Positions 47,005-55,798 of a stretch of 64,000 nucleotides of DNA are shown in pieces. Where the stretch lies: assembly GCA_964551315.1 (NCBI GenBank), contig CAZKCM010000013.1, forward strand, positions 13,037 to 77,036, given 5' to 3'. The stretch comes from Virgifigura sp964551315. Its GTDB lineage: Bacteria > Pseudomonadota > Alphaproteobacteria > Dongiales > Dongiaceae. Within the stretch, counting starts at the first letter, position 1. Every line of letters begins with the position of its first letter. The notes beneath the pieces are model-generated. The model was not told the origin of the DNA. It was given only the letters and a program-made list of their open reading frames with translations, and ran no database searches. A program made the position numbers and the translations under genes.

Positions 47005-47322
47005 ATGAGCGCACTGGCAACCGTGGCGGCGAACGCCTATGCGGCGGCGGCGCGCCACGCCGTCGGAACGGCGACCGGCGGCGCCGCAAAGCCGGCCCAG
47101 TCGGGCGAGGATTTCGCGGCGCTGATGCAGCAGGCGCTCGATCACGTCTCCGCCGCCGGTGCCAGGGCCGACAAGGCGACGCTCGCCCATGCCGCCGGCA
47201 AGGCCGACCTCGTCGACGTGGTCACCGCCGTCGCCGAGACCGAAGTGGCGGTGCAGACCCTCGTCAGCGTGCGCGACCGCGTGATCTCCGCCTATCAGGA
47301 GATCATGCGGATGCCGATCTGA
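47005..47322 (+). CDS. fliE: flagellar hook-basal body protein FliE
   Basis: 105 residues. DFAALMQQALDHVSAAGARADKATLAHAAGKADLVDVVTAVAETEVAVQTLVSVRDRVISAYQEIMRMPI is typical of FliE, which connects the MS ring to the rod. The N-terminus is Ala-rich. It is in the rod operon 32 bp after flgC. GAGGAGGACAGCG precedes the ATG. Confidence 0.94.
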   Translation: MSALATVAANAYAAAARHAVGTATGGAAKPAQSGEDFAALMQQALDHVSAAGARADKATLAHAAGKADLVDVVTAVAETEVAVQTLVSVRDRVISAYQEIMRMPI

Positions 47323-47356
47323 CGATCGAACGGACCAGGCGGATCGGGAGGGGAAC

Positions 47357-47620
47357 GTGAGCGGAGCCGAGGTGCTGGATGTCGCCCGGGAAGCCATCTG
47401 GGCACTGATCAAGGTGGCGAGCCCGCTGATGCTGGTCGGGCTGGCGGTCGGCGTCGCGATCGCGCTGTTGCAGGCGCTCACGCAGATCCAGGAGATCACC
47501 CTCGTCTTCGTGCCCAAGATCCTCGCCATCTTCCTGACCATGCTGGCGATGCTTCCGTTCATGGGCCAGGTCATGGCGGGCTACATGGAGCGGATCAGCC
47601 TCTACATCGTCGGCGGATGA
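47357..47620 (+). CDS. fliQ: flagellar export apparatus protein FliQ
   Basis: 87 residues with two membrane spans (ALIKVASPLMLVGLAVGVAIALLQALTQIQEITLVFVPKILAIFLTMLAMLPFMGQVMAGYM). The charged turn TQIQEITLVFVPK between them is conserved in FliQ/SpaQ. Four copies join FliP and FliR in the export gate. GTG start at 47357 after GGGAGGGGAAC. Confidence 0.95.
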   Translation: MSGAEVLDVAREAIWALIKVASPLMLVGLAVGVAIALLQALTQIQEITLVFVPKILAIFLTMLAMLPFMGQVMAGYMERISLYIVGG

Positions 47621-47654
47621 CGCCGGGGTATCGCGGGGCTGCAGCCGGCCTGGC

Positions 47655-48413
47655 ATGACCGTCACCTTCGACGCGCAGACCGCATTCGTGTTCCTGCTCA
47701 TATTCGCGAGGCTCGGCTCCATGGTGATGGCCATGCCGGGGATCGGCGACGCGTCGGTTCCGGCACGGCTGCGGCTGGTGCTGGCGCTGGTGCTGACGCT
47801 GGTCATGCTGCCGGTGGTGCAGGGCGCGTACTCGGGCGTGCCGGGAACGTTTCCGGCGCTGGTCGCGGCGCTGCTCGGGGAGATCGTCGTCGGCGTCTTC
47901 ATCGGGCTCGCCGCGCGGATGGTGACTGGCGCCGTCCACGTGGCGGGCACAGCCATCGCGTTCCAGACCGGACTCGGGTTCGCGCAGAACGTGGATCCGG
48001 CCCAGGGCACGCAGAGCGCGCTGTTCTCGAGCTTCCTCGCGGTGCTGGCGACCACCCTGATCTTCGTGCTGGACCTGCATCATCTGCTGATTGCAGCCCT
48101 GCACGACAGCTACCTCCTGTTCGCGCCCGGCCGCGCGCTGCCGTTCGACGACTTCAGCCGGCTCGCGGTGGAGATCGCGGCGGGGATCTTCCAGATCGGC
48201 ATCCAGCTCGCGGCGCCGTTCCTGGTGTTCGGCCTGATCTTCTACATGGGACTCGGCATCCTGTCGCGGCTGATGCCGCAGGTTCAGATCTTCTTCCTGG
48301 CGATGCCGGCCAACATCCTGCTCGGCTTCCTGCTGCTGATGCTGCTCCTGAGCACGATGATGCTGTGGTACCTCGACTACTTCGAGACCACGCTCTCGGC
48401 CTTCATCCGGTGA
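47655..48413 (+). CDS. fliR: flagellar export apparatus protein FliR
   Basis: 252 residues, about six spans. AFVFLLIFARLGSMVMAMPGIGDASVPARLRLVLALVLTLVMLP, EIVVGVFIGLAARMVTGAVHVAGTAIAFQTGLGFAQNVDPAQG and the later LMPQVQIFFLAMPANILLGFLLLMLLLS are family signatures. It completes the FliP-FliQ-FliR gate. It begins 34 bp after fliQ and ends 7 bp before flhB. Confidence 0.96.
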   Translation: MTVTFDAQTAFVFLLIFARLGSMVMAMPGIGDASVPARLRLVLALVLTLVMLPVVQGAYSGVPGTFPALVAALLGEIVVGVFIGLAARMVTGAVHVAGTAIAFQTGLGFAQNVDPAQGTQSALFSSFLAVLATTLIFVLDLHHLLIAALHDSYLLFAPGRALPFDDFSRLAVEIAAGIFQIGIQLAAPFLVFGLIFYMGLGILSRLMPQVQIFFLAMPANILLGFLLLMLLLSTMMLWYLDYFETTLSAFIR

Positions 48414-48420
48414 GGGGCGC

Positions 48421-49503
48421 ATGGCCGAGGACCGCCAGGACGACCACGAAAAGTCGGAAGAACCGACGCAGCGGCGTCTCGAGGAGGCCCATTGCAAGGG
48501 CGACGTGCCGAAGAGCCAGGAGGTCACCACCTGGTTCGTCATCCTCGGCGCCACGGTGGTGGTGCTGGTGTTCTCGAAGGACATGGCCGCCTCGCTTGCG
48601 GCGACGCTGAAGGGTTTCCTCGCCCATCCTCACGCGATCACGGTCGACGGGGCGAACCTGCGCGACATCTCCACGACTACCGGCAGTGCCGTGTTCGGGG
48701 CCCTGCTGGTGCCGCTGGCGCTGCTGTTCGCGGCGGCCGTCGCCGGCAACCTACTGCAGCACCGGCCGGTGTTCACCGGCGAGCGGATGATGCCGAAGCT
48801 CAGCAAGATCTCTCCGGCCGCCGGCTGGAAGCGGCTGTTCTCGGTCTCGAGCCTGGTCAACTTCGCCAAGGGCCTCGCCAAGCTCGGCATCGTCGCCGCC
48901 GTCATGTTCGCGGTGATGTGGCCCGAACGCGACAGGCTTGACGGAATGGTCGGGACCGACGTGGACCTTCTCCTGCCGTCGGTCCATCAGCTCGCGCTCA
49001 GGATGCTGACCGCGGTCGTCGTCGCGCTGACCATCATCGCCGGCCTCGACCTCCTCTACCAGCGGCACAGCTGGTATCAGAAGCAGCGCATGAGCGTGAA
49101 GGAGCTGCGCGACGAATACAAGCAGATGGAAGGCGACCCGTCGGTCCGGGCGAAGCTCAGGCAGGTACGCATCGAGCGCGGCCGCAGGCGGATGGTGGCA
49201 AAGGTGCCGGAAGCCACGGTCGTGATCACCAACCCGACGCACTTCGCGGTCGCGCTGAAGTATGAGCAGGGGATGAATGCGCCGGTCTGCCTCGCCAAGG
49301 GTATCGATTCGATTGCTCTGAAAATCCGGGCAATTGCTGCCGAAAACGGGATTCCGGTGATCGAGAATCCGCCCCTAGCACGAGCCTTGCATGATACAGT
49401 CGAACTCGATGAGGAAATCCCGCCGGAACATTACCGCGCCGTGGCGCAGGTCATCGGTTATGTCATGCAGCTGCGCGGTCGCGCCCGCCGCCGCATGACC
49501 TGA
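48421..49503 (+). CDS. flhB: flagellar export switch protein FlhB
   Basis: 360 residues. Four membrane spans follow the start EDRQDDHEKSEEPTQRRLEEA. The cytoplasmic part has LRDEYKQMEGDPSVRAKLRQVRIERGRRRMV and the self-cleavage motif N271-P-T-H in VVITNPTHFAVALKYE, needed for the switch from rod/hook to filament export. The C-terminus ends in GRARRRMT. Last flagellar gene of this operon, directly before cckA. Confidence 0.97.
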   Translation: MAEDRQDDHEKSEEPTQRRLEEAHCKGDVPKSQEVTTWFVILGATVVVLVFSKDMAASLAATLKGFLAHPHAITVDGANLRDISTTTGSAVFGALLVPLALLFAAAVAGNLLQHRPVFTGERMMPKLSKISPAAGWKRLFSVSSLVNFAKGLAKLGIVAAVMFAVMWPERDRLDGMVGTDVDLLLPSVHQLALRMLTAVVVALTIIAGLDLLYQRHSWYQKQRMSVKELRDEYKQMEGDPSVRAKLRQVRIERGRRRMVAKVPEATVVITNPTHFAVALKYEQGMNAPVCLAKGIDSIALKIRAIAAENGIPVIENPPLARALHDTVELDEEIPPEHYRAVAQVIGYVMQLRGRARRRMT

Positions 49504-49563
49504 CGCGCTGAAGGGACTATCGTCTGGGATGGTGATGCTGGAGATGAGGGTCGGCGCCAACGC

Positions 49564-52107
49564 ATGAGCAATGTCGGCGTCCAGAAAGGCGAGCCGCGCG
49601 TGGCGACTGAAGGCAGCTGGCTGCATCGCATGCCGGCGATCGGTGGCGCGTGCATCGCGTTCGTGGCCGGAGCCGCGGTGATGCTGGCGCTGACCGGCGA
49701 GCTGCTGGCCGAACCCTGGCTGCAGGCGGTGCTCGGAGGGCTTGCCGCCGTCGGCGTGCTGGCGCTGGCAGCCGGCATCGCCGGCTTGATCAGGGTCGGC
49801 TCCGGTGGCGACGCCGACGACCTTCATGAACATCTGTTCGAGAGCCTGCCCGAAGCCTGTGCGGTGACCGATTCCCTCGGCCGGGTGATTGCCGCCAATG
49901 CCGGTTACCGCGTCCTTGCCGACGCGGCGGAAGGCGAGCGGGTGAGCGGGATCGAAGTCCTGTATGCCGGATACCCCGACGTCGCCGATCACATCTACAG
50001 GCTTGCCGAAGCGGCGCGAAAGGGCGTCCCGGCGCATGAGGACCTGCGGCTGGTCGAGGGCAGCTCCGCGCCGGGCGCCCATCCCGATCGGGCGGCGTGG
50101 CTGAGGATCGCCGTGCGGCCTGTCGAGACGCCGCGTCGCGGCAAGCTGACCCTGTGGACCGTCGCCGACATGACGGCCGACCGGGCAAGCCAGGAACGGG
50201 CCTTCCAGCAGCTGCAGCACATCATCGACTATCTCGACCACGCCCCGGCGGGATTCTTCTCGGCGGACGCCCAGGGCCATATCCAGTATCTCAACGCGAC
50301 ACTGGCGGGATGGCTCGGTCTCGACCTTGCCGAGACGACCGGCGGAGTGCTGCAGCTTTCCGACATCATGGGACCGGAAGGAGCACGGCTAATCGGCTCG
50401 GTGCAGGCACCGGCCGGCGGGTCGACCGACGAGGTGTTCGACATCGATTTCGTGAGCAAGGCAGGCCACATCGTGCCGGCCCGCGTGATCCACCGCGTCA
50501 CGCTCGACGGCCGCGGCAACAAGGCCGCATCGCGTTCGCTGGTGCTGAACCGGTCGCCGGGCACGGACGTCGCCGAGAACCTGCGGGCGGCCGAGGTGCG
50601 TTTCGCCCGGTTCTTCAACAATGCCCCGATCGGCATCGCCACGCTCGCCCCGAACGGACAGGTCCGCGAAGCCAACGGTGCGTTTGCCGAAGTCATCGGC
50701 CAGGCGGCGGTGCGCGGCAAGTCGGTGCTCGACTTCGTCAGCGACGCCAGCAGCGAGGCGGTGGCACAGGCCCTGGAATCGGCGAGGCAGGGCAGGATCG
50801 GGATCCCGCCGGTGGACGTGACCTTTTCCGGCGAGCCGATCCGGACCGGGCAGTTCTACATCAGCCGGATCGAGGAGCACGGCGAGGACGGGCCGACCCT
50901 CATCGTCTATGCGATCGACACGACCGAGCACAAGGCGCTCGAGGTCCAGTTCACGCAAAGCCAGAAGATGCAGGCGATCGGCCAGCTTGCCGGCGGGGTC
51001 GCCCACGACTTCAACAACGTGCTCACTGCGATCATCGGCTTCTCGGACCTGCTGCTCGCCCGGCACCGGCCGACCGACCCGTCGTTCCAGGACATCATGT
51101 CTATCAAGCAGAACGCCAATCGGGCGGCGAACCTCGTGCGCCAGCTCCTCGCCTTCTCGCGGCGGCAGACCCTGCGCCCGGAGGTGCTGTCGCTCACCGA
51201 CGTGATCGCCGATCTCGGCAACCTGCTGGGGCGCCTGCTGGGCGAGAAGATCGAACTCAACATCATCCACGGCCGCGAGCTGTGGCCGGTCAAGGTGGAC
51301 GTGAACCAGTTCGAGCAGGTGATCATGAACCTGGCGGTCAACGCGCGCGACGCGATGCCCGACGGCGGCAGCCTGACCATTCGCACCGCCAACGTGCCGG
51401 AAGAGGAATCGCGATCCATCGATCCGAAGCTCATGCCGGCCGGCGACTACGTGCTGTGCGAGGTGTCGGACACTGGCACGGGCATGACCAAGGACGTGAT
51501 GGAGAAGATCTACGAGCCGTTCTTCTCCACCAAGGAGGTAGGCAAGGGCACCGGACTGGGGCTGTCTACCGTCTACGGCATCGTCAAGCAGACCGGCGGC
51601 TACATCTTCTGCGACAGCGAGCTCGGCAAGGGAACCGTGTTCCGCATCTACCTTCCGCGTTACGAGGTCACCGAGAGCGGCGCCGAGGCCCAGCCCAGGC
51701 GCAGCCGCGACGAGGCGGAGAAGCCGGAAGACCTGACCGGCAAGGGCACGGTGCTGCTGGTCGAGGACGAGGAGGCGGTCAGGGCCTTCGCCGTGCGGGC
51801 CCTGACGTCGCGCGGCTACACGGTGCTCGAGGCAGACAGCGGCGAAGTGGCGCTGGAGCTGATCGACCAGCATCCGGGCGAGATCGATCTCGTGGTTTCG
51901 GATGTGGTGATGCCGGAGATCGACGGCCCGACGCTGCTCAAGGAACTGCGCAAGCGCGGCGTCGACACCAAGATCATCTTCATCTCGGGGTACGCGGAGG
52001 ATGCATTCCGCAAGAACCTCGAAAACGACGAGAAATTCGCGTTCCTGCCGAAGCCGTTCAGCCTGAAGCAGCTGGTGGCGGCGGTGAAGGACGTCCTGGG
52101 GAACTGA
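49564..52107 (+). CDS. cckA: hybrid sensor kinase CckA
   Basis: 847 residues. Two membrane spans near 27-48 and 55-75, then PAS domains (about 90-190, 215-330 and 340-450). The HisKA domain has His481 in IGQLAGGVAHDFNNVLTAIIGFSDLLLAR, the ATPase domain DTGTGMTKDVMEKIYEPFFSTKEVGKGTGLGLSTVYGIVKQTGGYI, and the C-terminal receiver Asp780 in LVVSDVVMPEIDGP. Sequence and the fliQ-fliR-flhB-cckA order identify CckA, which passes phosphate through ChpT to CtrA. The CtrA-type boxes in this window are its likely downstream targets. Confidence 0.93.
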   Translation: MSNVGVQKGEPRVATEGSWLHRMPAIGGACIAFVAGAAVMLALTGELLAEPWLQAVLGGLAAVGVLALAAGIAGLIRVGSGGDADDLHEHLFESLPEACAVTDSLGRVIAANAGYRVLADAAEGERVSGIEVLYAGYPDVADHIYRLAEAARKGVPAHEDLRLVEGSSAPGAHPDRAAWLRIAVRPVETPRRGKLTLWTVADMTADRASQERAFQQLQHIIDYLDHAPAGFFSADAQGHIQYLNATLAGWLGLDLAETTGGVLQLSDIMGPEGARLIGSVQAPAGGSTDEVFDIDFVSKAGHIVPARVIHRVTLDGRGNKAASRSLVLNRSPGTDVAENLRAAEVRFARFFNNAPIGIATLAPNGQVREANGAFAEVIGQAAVRGKSVLDFVSDASSEAVAQALESARQGRIGIPPVDVTFSGEPIRTGQFYISRIEEHGEDGPTLIVYAIDTTEHKALEVQFTQSQKMQAIGQLAGGVAHDFNNVLTAIIGFSDLLLARHRPTDPSFQDIMSIKQNANRAANLVRQLLAFSRRQTLRPEVLSLTDVIADLGNLLGRLLGEKIELNIIHGRELWPVKVDVNQFEQVIMNLAVNARDAMPDGGSLTIRTANVPEEESRSIDPKLMPAGDYVLCEVSDTGTGMTKDVMEKIYEPFFSTKEVGKGTGLGLSTVYGIVKQTGGYIFCDSELGKGTVFRIYLPRYEVTESGAEAQPRRSRDEAEKPEDLTGKGTVLLVEDEEAVRAFAVRALTSRGYTVLEADSGEVALELIDQHPGEIDLVVSDVVMPEIDGPTLLKELRKRGVDTKIIFISGYAEDAFRKNLENDEKFAFLPKPFSLKQLVAAVKDVLGN

Positions 52108-52126
52108 CGGAGGGTGCGGGTACACG

Positions 52127-53485
52127 ATGAAGGCGCTTCGCCAGCTTGCGGCTGACCTTGAATCCGGGCGGACGAAGAGCCGCACGCTGGTGGAAAGCTG
52201 CCTTGCGGCCATAGATCAACCGGACGGGGAGGGCGCGCGCACGTTCATCGCGGTGGATCGGGAAGGCGCCCGCATGACGGCCGACCATGTCGACGGCCTC
52301 AGGCGGCGCGGGGTCCACCCGTCACGGTTCGCCGGGATACCGATATCCGTCAAGGATCTGTTCGACCTGGCCGGCGAGGTGACGCGCGCAGGTTCACTCC
52401 TTCTGAGCGACAACGAACCCGCGGTCCGGGATGCGCCTTCGATGGCGCGGCTCAAGGCGGCCGGATTCATCATCATCGGGCGGACCAACATGACCGAGTT
52501 CGCCTATTCGGGGATCGGCGCCAATCCGCATTATGGCACGCCCGCCTGTGTCTGGGACCGGGCCACGGGACGGGTTCCCGGAGGCTCTTCGTCAGGAGCC
52601 GCCATCTCGGTCGCCGATGGCATGGCGGCAGGCGCGATCGGCACGGACACGGGCGGTTCATGTCGCATACCCGCCGCGTTCAACGGCATCTGCGGCTACA
52701 AGCCCACCCAATCGCGGGTGCCGCGCGACGGGGTGTATCCACTGTCGTTCTCCCTCGATTCCGTCGGGCCGTTCGGCCATACCGTCGACTGCTGCGCCAT
52801 ACTCGATGCGGCAATGGCCGGCGACAGTGACGGCGACATCGATCCGCCGGCGCCGGAACGGTTGCGTTTCGGAGTCCTCCGCACGCTGGTTCTCGAGGAC
52901 CTCGACGAGCACGTGGCGCGCTCGTTCGAGGCAGCACTGACCAAGCTGTCAGCAACGGGGATCGCGCTGGTCGACATCGACCTGCCCGCGATCGCCGAGA
53001 TCCCGGCACTCTATGCCAACGGCGGCATGCTGTCGGCGGAAGCCTACGCCTCGCACAAGCCGATGCTGGAGGCGCATTTCGGCCGCTACGACCCGCGGGT
53101 CGCCAAACGGATCACCCTCGGCAAGGCTCATTCGGCGAGCGACTACATCCACTTCGTCGAAGCGCGGCGGCGGATGATCGCCGAAGTTGGCCGGAGTGTG
53201 CACGGCATCGACGCACTGCTCATGCCGACGGTGGCGATCCTGCCGCCGGCGTTCTCCGACCTGGAGGACGACGACACGTACTTCCGGACCAATGCGTTGA
53301 CGCTTCGCAACACGGCAGTCTTCAACTTCCTCGACGGCTGTGCGCTGTCGATCCCGATGCATGAGCCGGGAACCCCGCCGGCGGGACTGATGGTGGCCGG
53401 CCTCAACGGATGGGACCGACACGTGCTGTCCGCGGGAGCGACCGTGGAAGCGGTGGTCCGCACCGCCCTGCCGCGCCCGCGTTGA
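52127..53485 (+). CDS. amidase-signature family hydrolase
   Basis: 452 residues. The Ser-Ser-Lys triad of the amidase signature family is complete: Lys76 (GIPISVKDLFD), the cis-Ser near 155 (RVPGGSSSGAAISVADGM) and the nucleophile Ser178 (AIGTDTGGSCRIPAAFNGICGYKPT). It hydrolyses amide bonds in the cytoplasm; the substrate is not evident, and it is not GatA because gatB and gatC are absent. It begins 19 bp after the cckA stop and is convergent with the AAA ATPase gene. Confidence 0.88.
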   Translation: MKALRQLAADLESGRTKSRTLVESCLAAIDQPDGEGARTFIAVDREGARMTADHVDGLRRRGVHPSRFAGIPISVKDLFDLAGEVTRAGSLLLSDNEPAVRDAPSMARLKAAGFIIIGRTNMTEFAYSGIGANPHYGTPACVWDRATGRVPGGSSSGAAISVADGMAAGAIGTDTGGSCRIPAAFNGICGYKPTQSRVPRDGVYPLSFSLDSVGPFGHTVDCCAILDAAMAGDSDGDIDPPAPERLRFGVLRTLVLEDLDEHVARSFEAALTKLSATGIALVDIDLPAIAEIPALYANGGMLSAEAYASHKPMLEAHFGRYDPRVAKRITLGKAHSASDYIHFVEARRRMIAEVGRSVHGIDALLMPTVAILPPAFSDLEDDDTYFRTNALTLRNTAVFNFLDGCALSIPMHEPGTPPAGLMVAGLNGWDRHVLSAGATVEAVVRTALPRPR

Positions 53486-53699
53486 ACCGGAGACGGGTCG
53501 CACAAACGTCGGTTGTTGCGGCTCGGTGTTCGCGGGGGCCGGCGCGCAACTGATCTTCGGCATGTTGAGGCGGTGTCACAGGATCCTCCGCCATCGTGTT
53601 GTGGAAGAATCACAAATCCGGGCCATCGCCGAATCGAGCCCGGCGATGGCCGCAACGATGCCGGCATCAGGAGGCCGCGACCTGCGCCCTGACCTTGCC

Positions 53700-53719
53700 G
53701 CCGGCAGGGGCCTGCCGGC
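53700..53719. terminator. hairpin between amidase and AAA ATPase genes
   Basis: GCCGGCAGG-GG-CCTGCCGGC, nine pairs, placed 1 bp after the stop of the ATPase gene on the minus strand and 215 bp after the amidase stop. It probably serves as a shared end for the two convergent genes. The spacer differs from the flagellar palindromes. Confidence 0.5.
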
Positions 53720-55726
53720 CTACTGCCGGAACCCGATCGGCGCGCGGGCAGCGCCCGGCCTTGCGGACACTTCCTCGACAAGCCAGCCGAGAAGCCGGGC
53801 CGGGTCGCGCTCGCCGAGGATCCGCGCCTTGCGGGCGACGACGGTAAAATCCCCCGGTGTCAGCCCCTCCAGTTGCGCAAGGCCTGCCGGCGGCTCCTGA
53901 CCGAACGAGCGGCGAAATGCTTCGGCCGCCTGGTCCGGCGTCATCGCCATGAACCGGATCTTGAACAGGAAGCGCCTGAGGCTCGCCGGGTCGAGTGCCT
54001 CGGCAATGTTGGTGGTGAACACGAACGGCAGGGGGTGCCGTTCCATCTGCGTCAGGAACTCGTTGACCTGGGTCATTTCCCAGCGGTGATCGGCACCGGC
54101 ACGGCTTGCCAGCAGCCCCTCCACCTCGTCGACGATCAGCATCGCGTCGCGATCGCGCGCCTCCGCGAAAGCGGCAGCGATTGCCTGCTCGGTGCCGCCG
54201 ACCCACATCGACAGGAGGTCGCCGCCGGTCTTCTCGACCACGTCGAGACCGATGCGGTGCGCGAGGTAGCGGGCATAGGCGCTCTTGCCGGTACCGGATG
54301 GACCCGACAGGCAGAACGACAGCGCCCGGTAGTCCGACTGCGCCACCCGGTCGGCGAGCGCCATGAGGTCGGTGTCGGCAGACGACAGCGCCGGGTCGAA
54401 GTCGAGAACGGGCGGAACCGACACGGTGGCGCATGCGCGGTCGTTCATCACCCGCATCAACGCCGTGGCGGCCCGCTCGGCGGCCGCAGGCTCGCAACCG
54501 GCGACCGAAGCGGTCCGGATCGCCGTGTCGAGGATCGCCGGCGGCGCATCGAGGCCGGCGAGGCGCTCGATGTCCTCGTCCCCGAACGCCACGCCGTGAC
54601 GATCCAGCATGCGCTGGAGCATCCGCCGGCGGACGGTGCGCGACGGGGTAGGGAACCGCATCGCCGTCGACATTCTGCGGACCACGGCAGAGCCCAGCAG
54701 CTCTGGATGGTTGGTGATCCAGATCGTCGGCGCCTCGGTCGATTCCACGAGGCGGTTCATGAACACCTTGGAACCGCGCCGCGAGCCCGCGTTGGCCTCG
54801 TCGACGCCGCAGAAGATGTCCTCGGCCTCGTCGACCACGAGGATCGTCCGTCCGGCACGGCCGGCGAGCGCGCGGGTCACGGCGAAGGCGGCTATGCGCT
54901 CGTAGCGGCCCGGCTCGCGGCCGTCCTCGTCAACCTCGCCGACAAAGATGGCGGCTGCGCCCAGACGCTCCGCCAGGGTCTTGGCGAAGGCGGTCTTTCC
55001 GGTTCCCGCGTCGCCGTAGAACAGGATGTTGACCCCCGGCTTGCCGCTTTCGAGCGCTGCCCGGAGCAGGGCCTCGACCGGTTCCCGCTCGTCACCGAGA
55101 TGCGCGAAATCGTCCCAGGCGAGCTCGGCCGTGGCCGGGGTACCGATCAGGAACTCCCTGAGCTTGTCCGGCCTCGTCGTCGGTATCTGAACGATCCGGC
55201 GGACGAGTTCGGAAGCAGCGATGTCGCCGCCGCCACGATCCTCGAGGAGCCGCTGCAGGAGCAGCGGCGACGTGGGCTTCAGTCGCTCGCGGATGTTCCA
55301 CTGCTGCCTTCCCGTCAGCGCCGAAATGCGGGCGGGGCAGAGTTCGTCGCTCGCGACCTGGTTGGAGAAGCCTGCCTCGCAGAGTTCCTGCAACGGCTTG
55401 TGCATGGCGAGGCGCACGGTGAGGCCCAGGATCTCGCGATCTACCGGAGTCAGCTTGAGGGTGTCGCCCAGCCACCGCAGCCGCTTCTCCAACGCCGAGG
55501 GGGCGGGTTTGCGGGCCGGCGGACGGAGGTGTGCTAGCAGCTCGCTTGCGCTGATGACCGTGCATCCGTCGACGATGTCCGGACAATCGCGCCCCAGCAG
55601 ATGGCGGATGTTCTCGCGTGCCCACTCCATGAGCGGCTCGGGCCCGCGCCTCGCCCGCTGGCTGGTGTGCACCCCGAGCAGACGAAGGAAGCAGAACTGC
55701 AGAATGTATCGTTCGTACTTGTCCAT
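53720..55726 (-). CDS. double-AAA+ ATPase, divergent from a WYL regulator
   Basis: 668 residues, no close named relative recognised. An N-terminal helical domain (1-200) precedes two AAA+ modules. Module 1 has Walker A GDAGTGKT (238-245) and Walker B ILVVDEAED (Asp299, Glu300). Module 2 has Walker A GPSGTGKS (475-482) and Walker B MLIVDEVEG (Asp533, Glu534). Sensor-like FVFTTNIAEALDPASLRRFLFKIRF and the first module's IWITNHPELLGSAVVRRMSTAMRF follow. The pattern is that of a ring-forming remodeller of the Cdc48/FtsH-like type, without a protease domain. Divergent from the WYL gene over 72 bp. Confidence 0.82.
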   Translation of the reverse strand: MDKYERYILQFCFLRLLGVHTSQRARRGPEPLMEWARENIRHLLGRDCPDIVDGCTVISASELLAHLRPPARKPAPSALEKRLRWLGDTLKLTPVDREILGLTVRLAMHKPLQELCEAGFSNQVASDELCPARISALTGRQQWNIRERLKPTSPLLLQRLLEDRGGGDIAASELVRRIVQIPTTRPDKLREFLIGTPATAELAWDDFAHLGDEREPVEALLRAALESGKPGVNILFYGDAGTGKTAFAKTLAERLGAAAIFVGEVDEDGREPGRYERIAAFAVTRALAGRAGRTILVVDEAEDIFCGVDEANAGSRRGSKVFMNRLVESTEAPTIWITNHPELLGSAVVRRMSTAMRFPTPSRTVRRRMLQRMLDRHGVAFGDEDIERLAGLDAPPAILDTAIRTASVAGCEPAAAERAATALMRVMNDRACATVSVPPVLDFDPALSSADTDLMALADRVAQSDYRALSFCLSGPSGTGKSAYARYLAHRIGLDVVEKTGGDLLSMWVGGTEQAIAAAFAEARDRDAMLIVDEVEGLLASRAGADHRWEMTQVNEFLTQMERHPLPFVFTTNIAEALDPASLRRFLFKIRFMAMTPDQAAEAFRRSFGQEPPAGLAQLEGLTPGDFTVVARKARILGERDPARLLGWLVEEVSARPGAARAPIGFRQ

Positions 55727-55765
55727 GCCGGTTCTCCCTGTTTTGCCGGCATGCTATCGTCCCGG

Positions 55766-55784
55766 TACGTCATATTCTGTCGTA
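55766..55784. promoter_or_regulatory. imperfect palindrome in the AAA/WYL divergent promoter
   Basis: TACGTCA-TATTC-TGTCGTA, six of seven arm bases symmetric, in the 72-bp space between the two divergent genes. It is the obvious operator candidate for the WYL protein and would cover both promoters. Confidence 0.5.
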
Positions 55785-55798
55785 TGCGGGAGGAAGCG

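Noticed and set aside
55727..55798. AAA/WYL pair as part of a known BREX or similar system
   Set aside because: No methyltransferase, phosphatase, nuclease or other core genes of such systems lie nearby.
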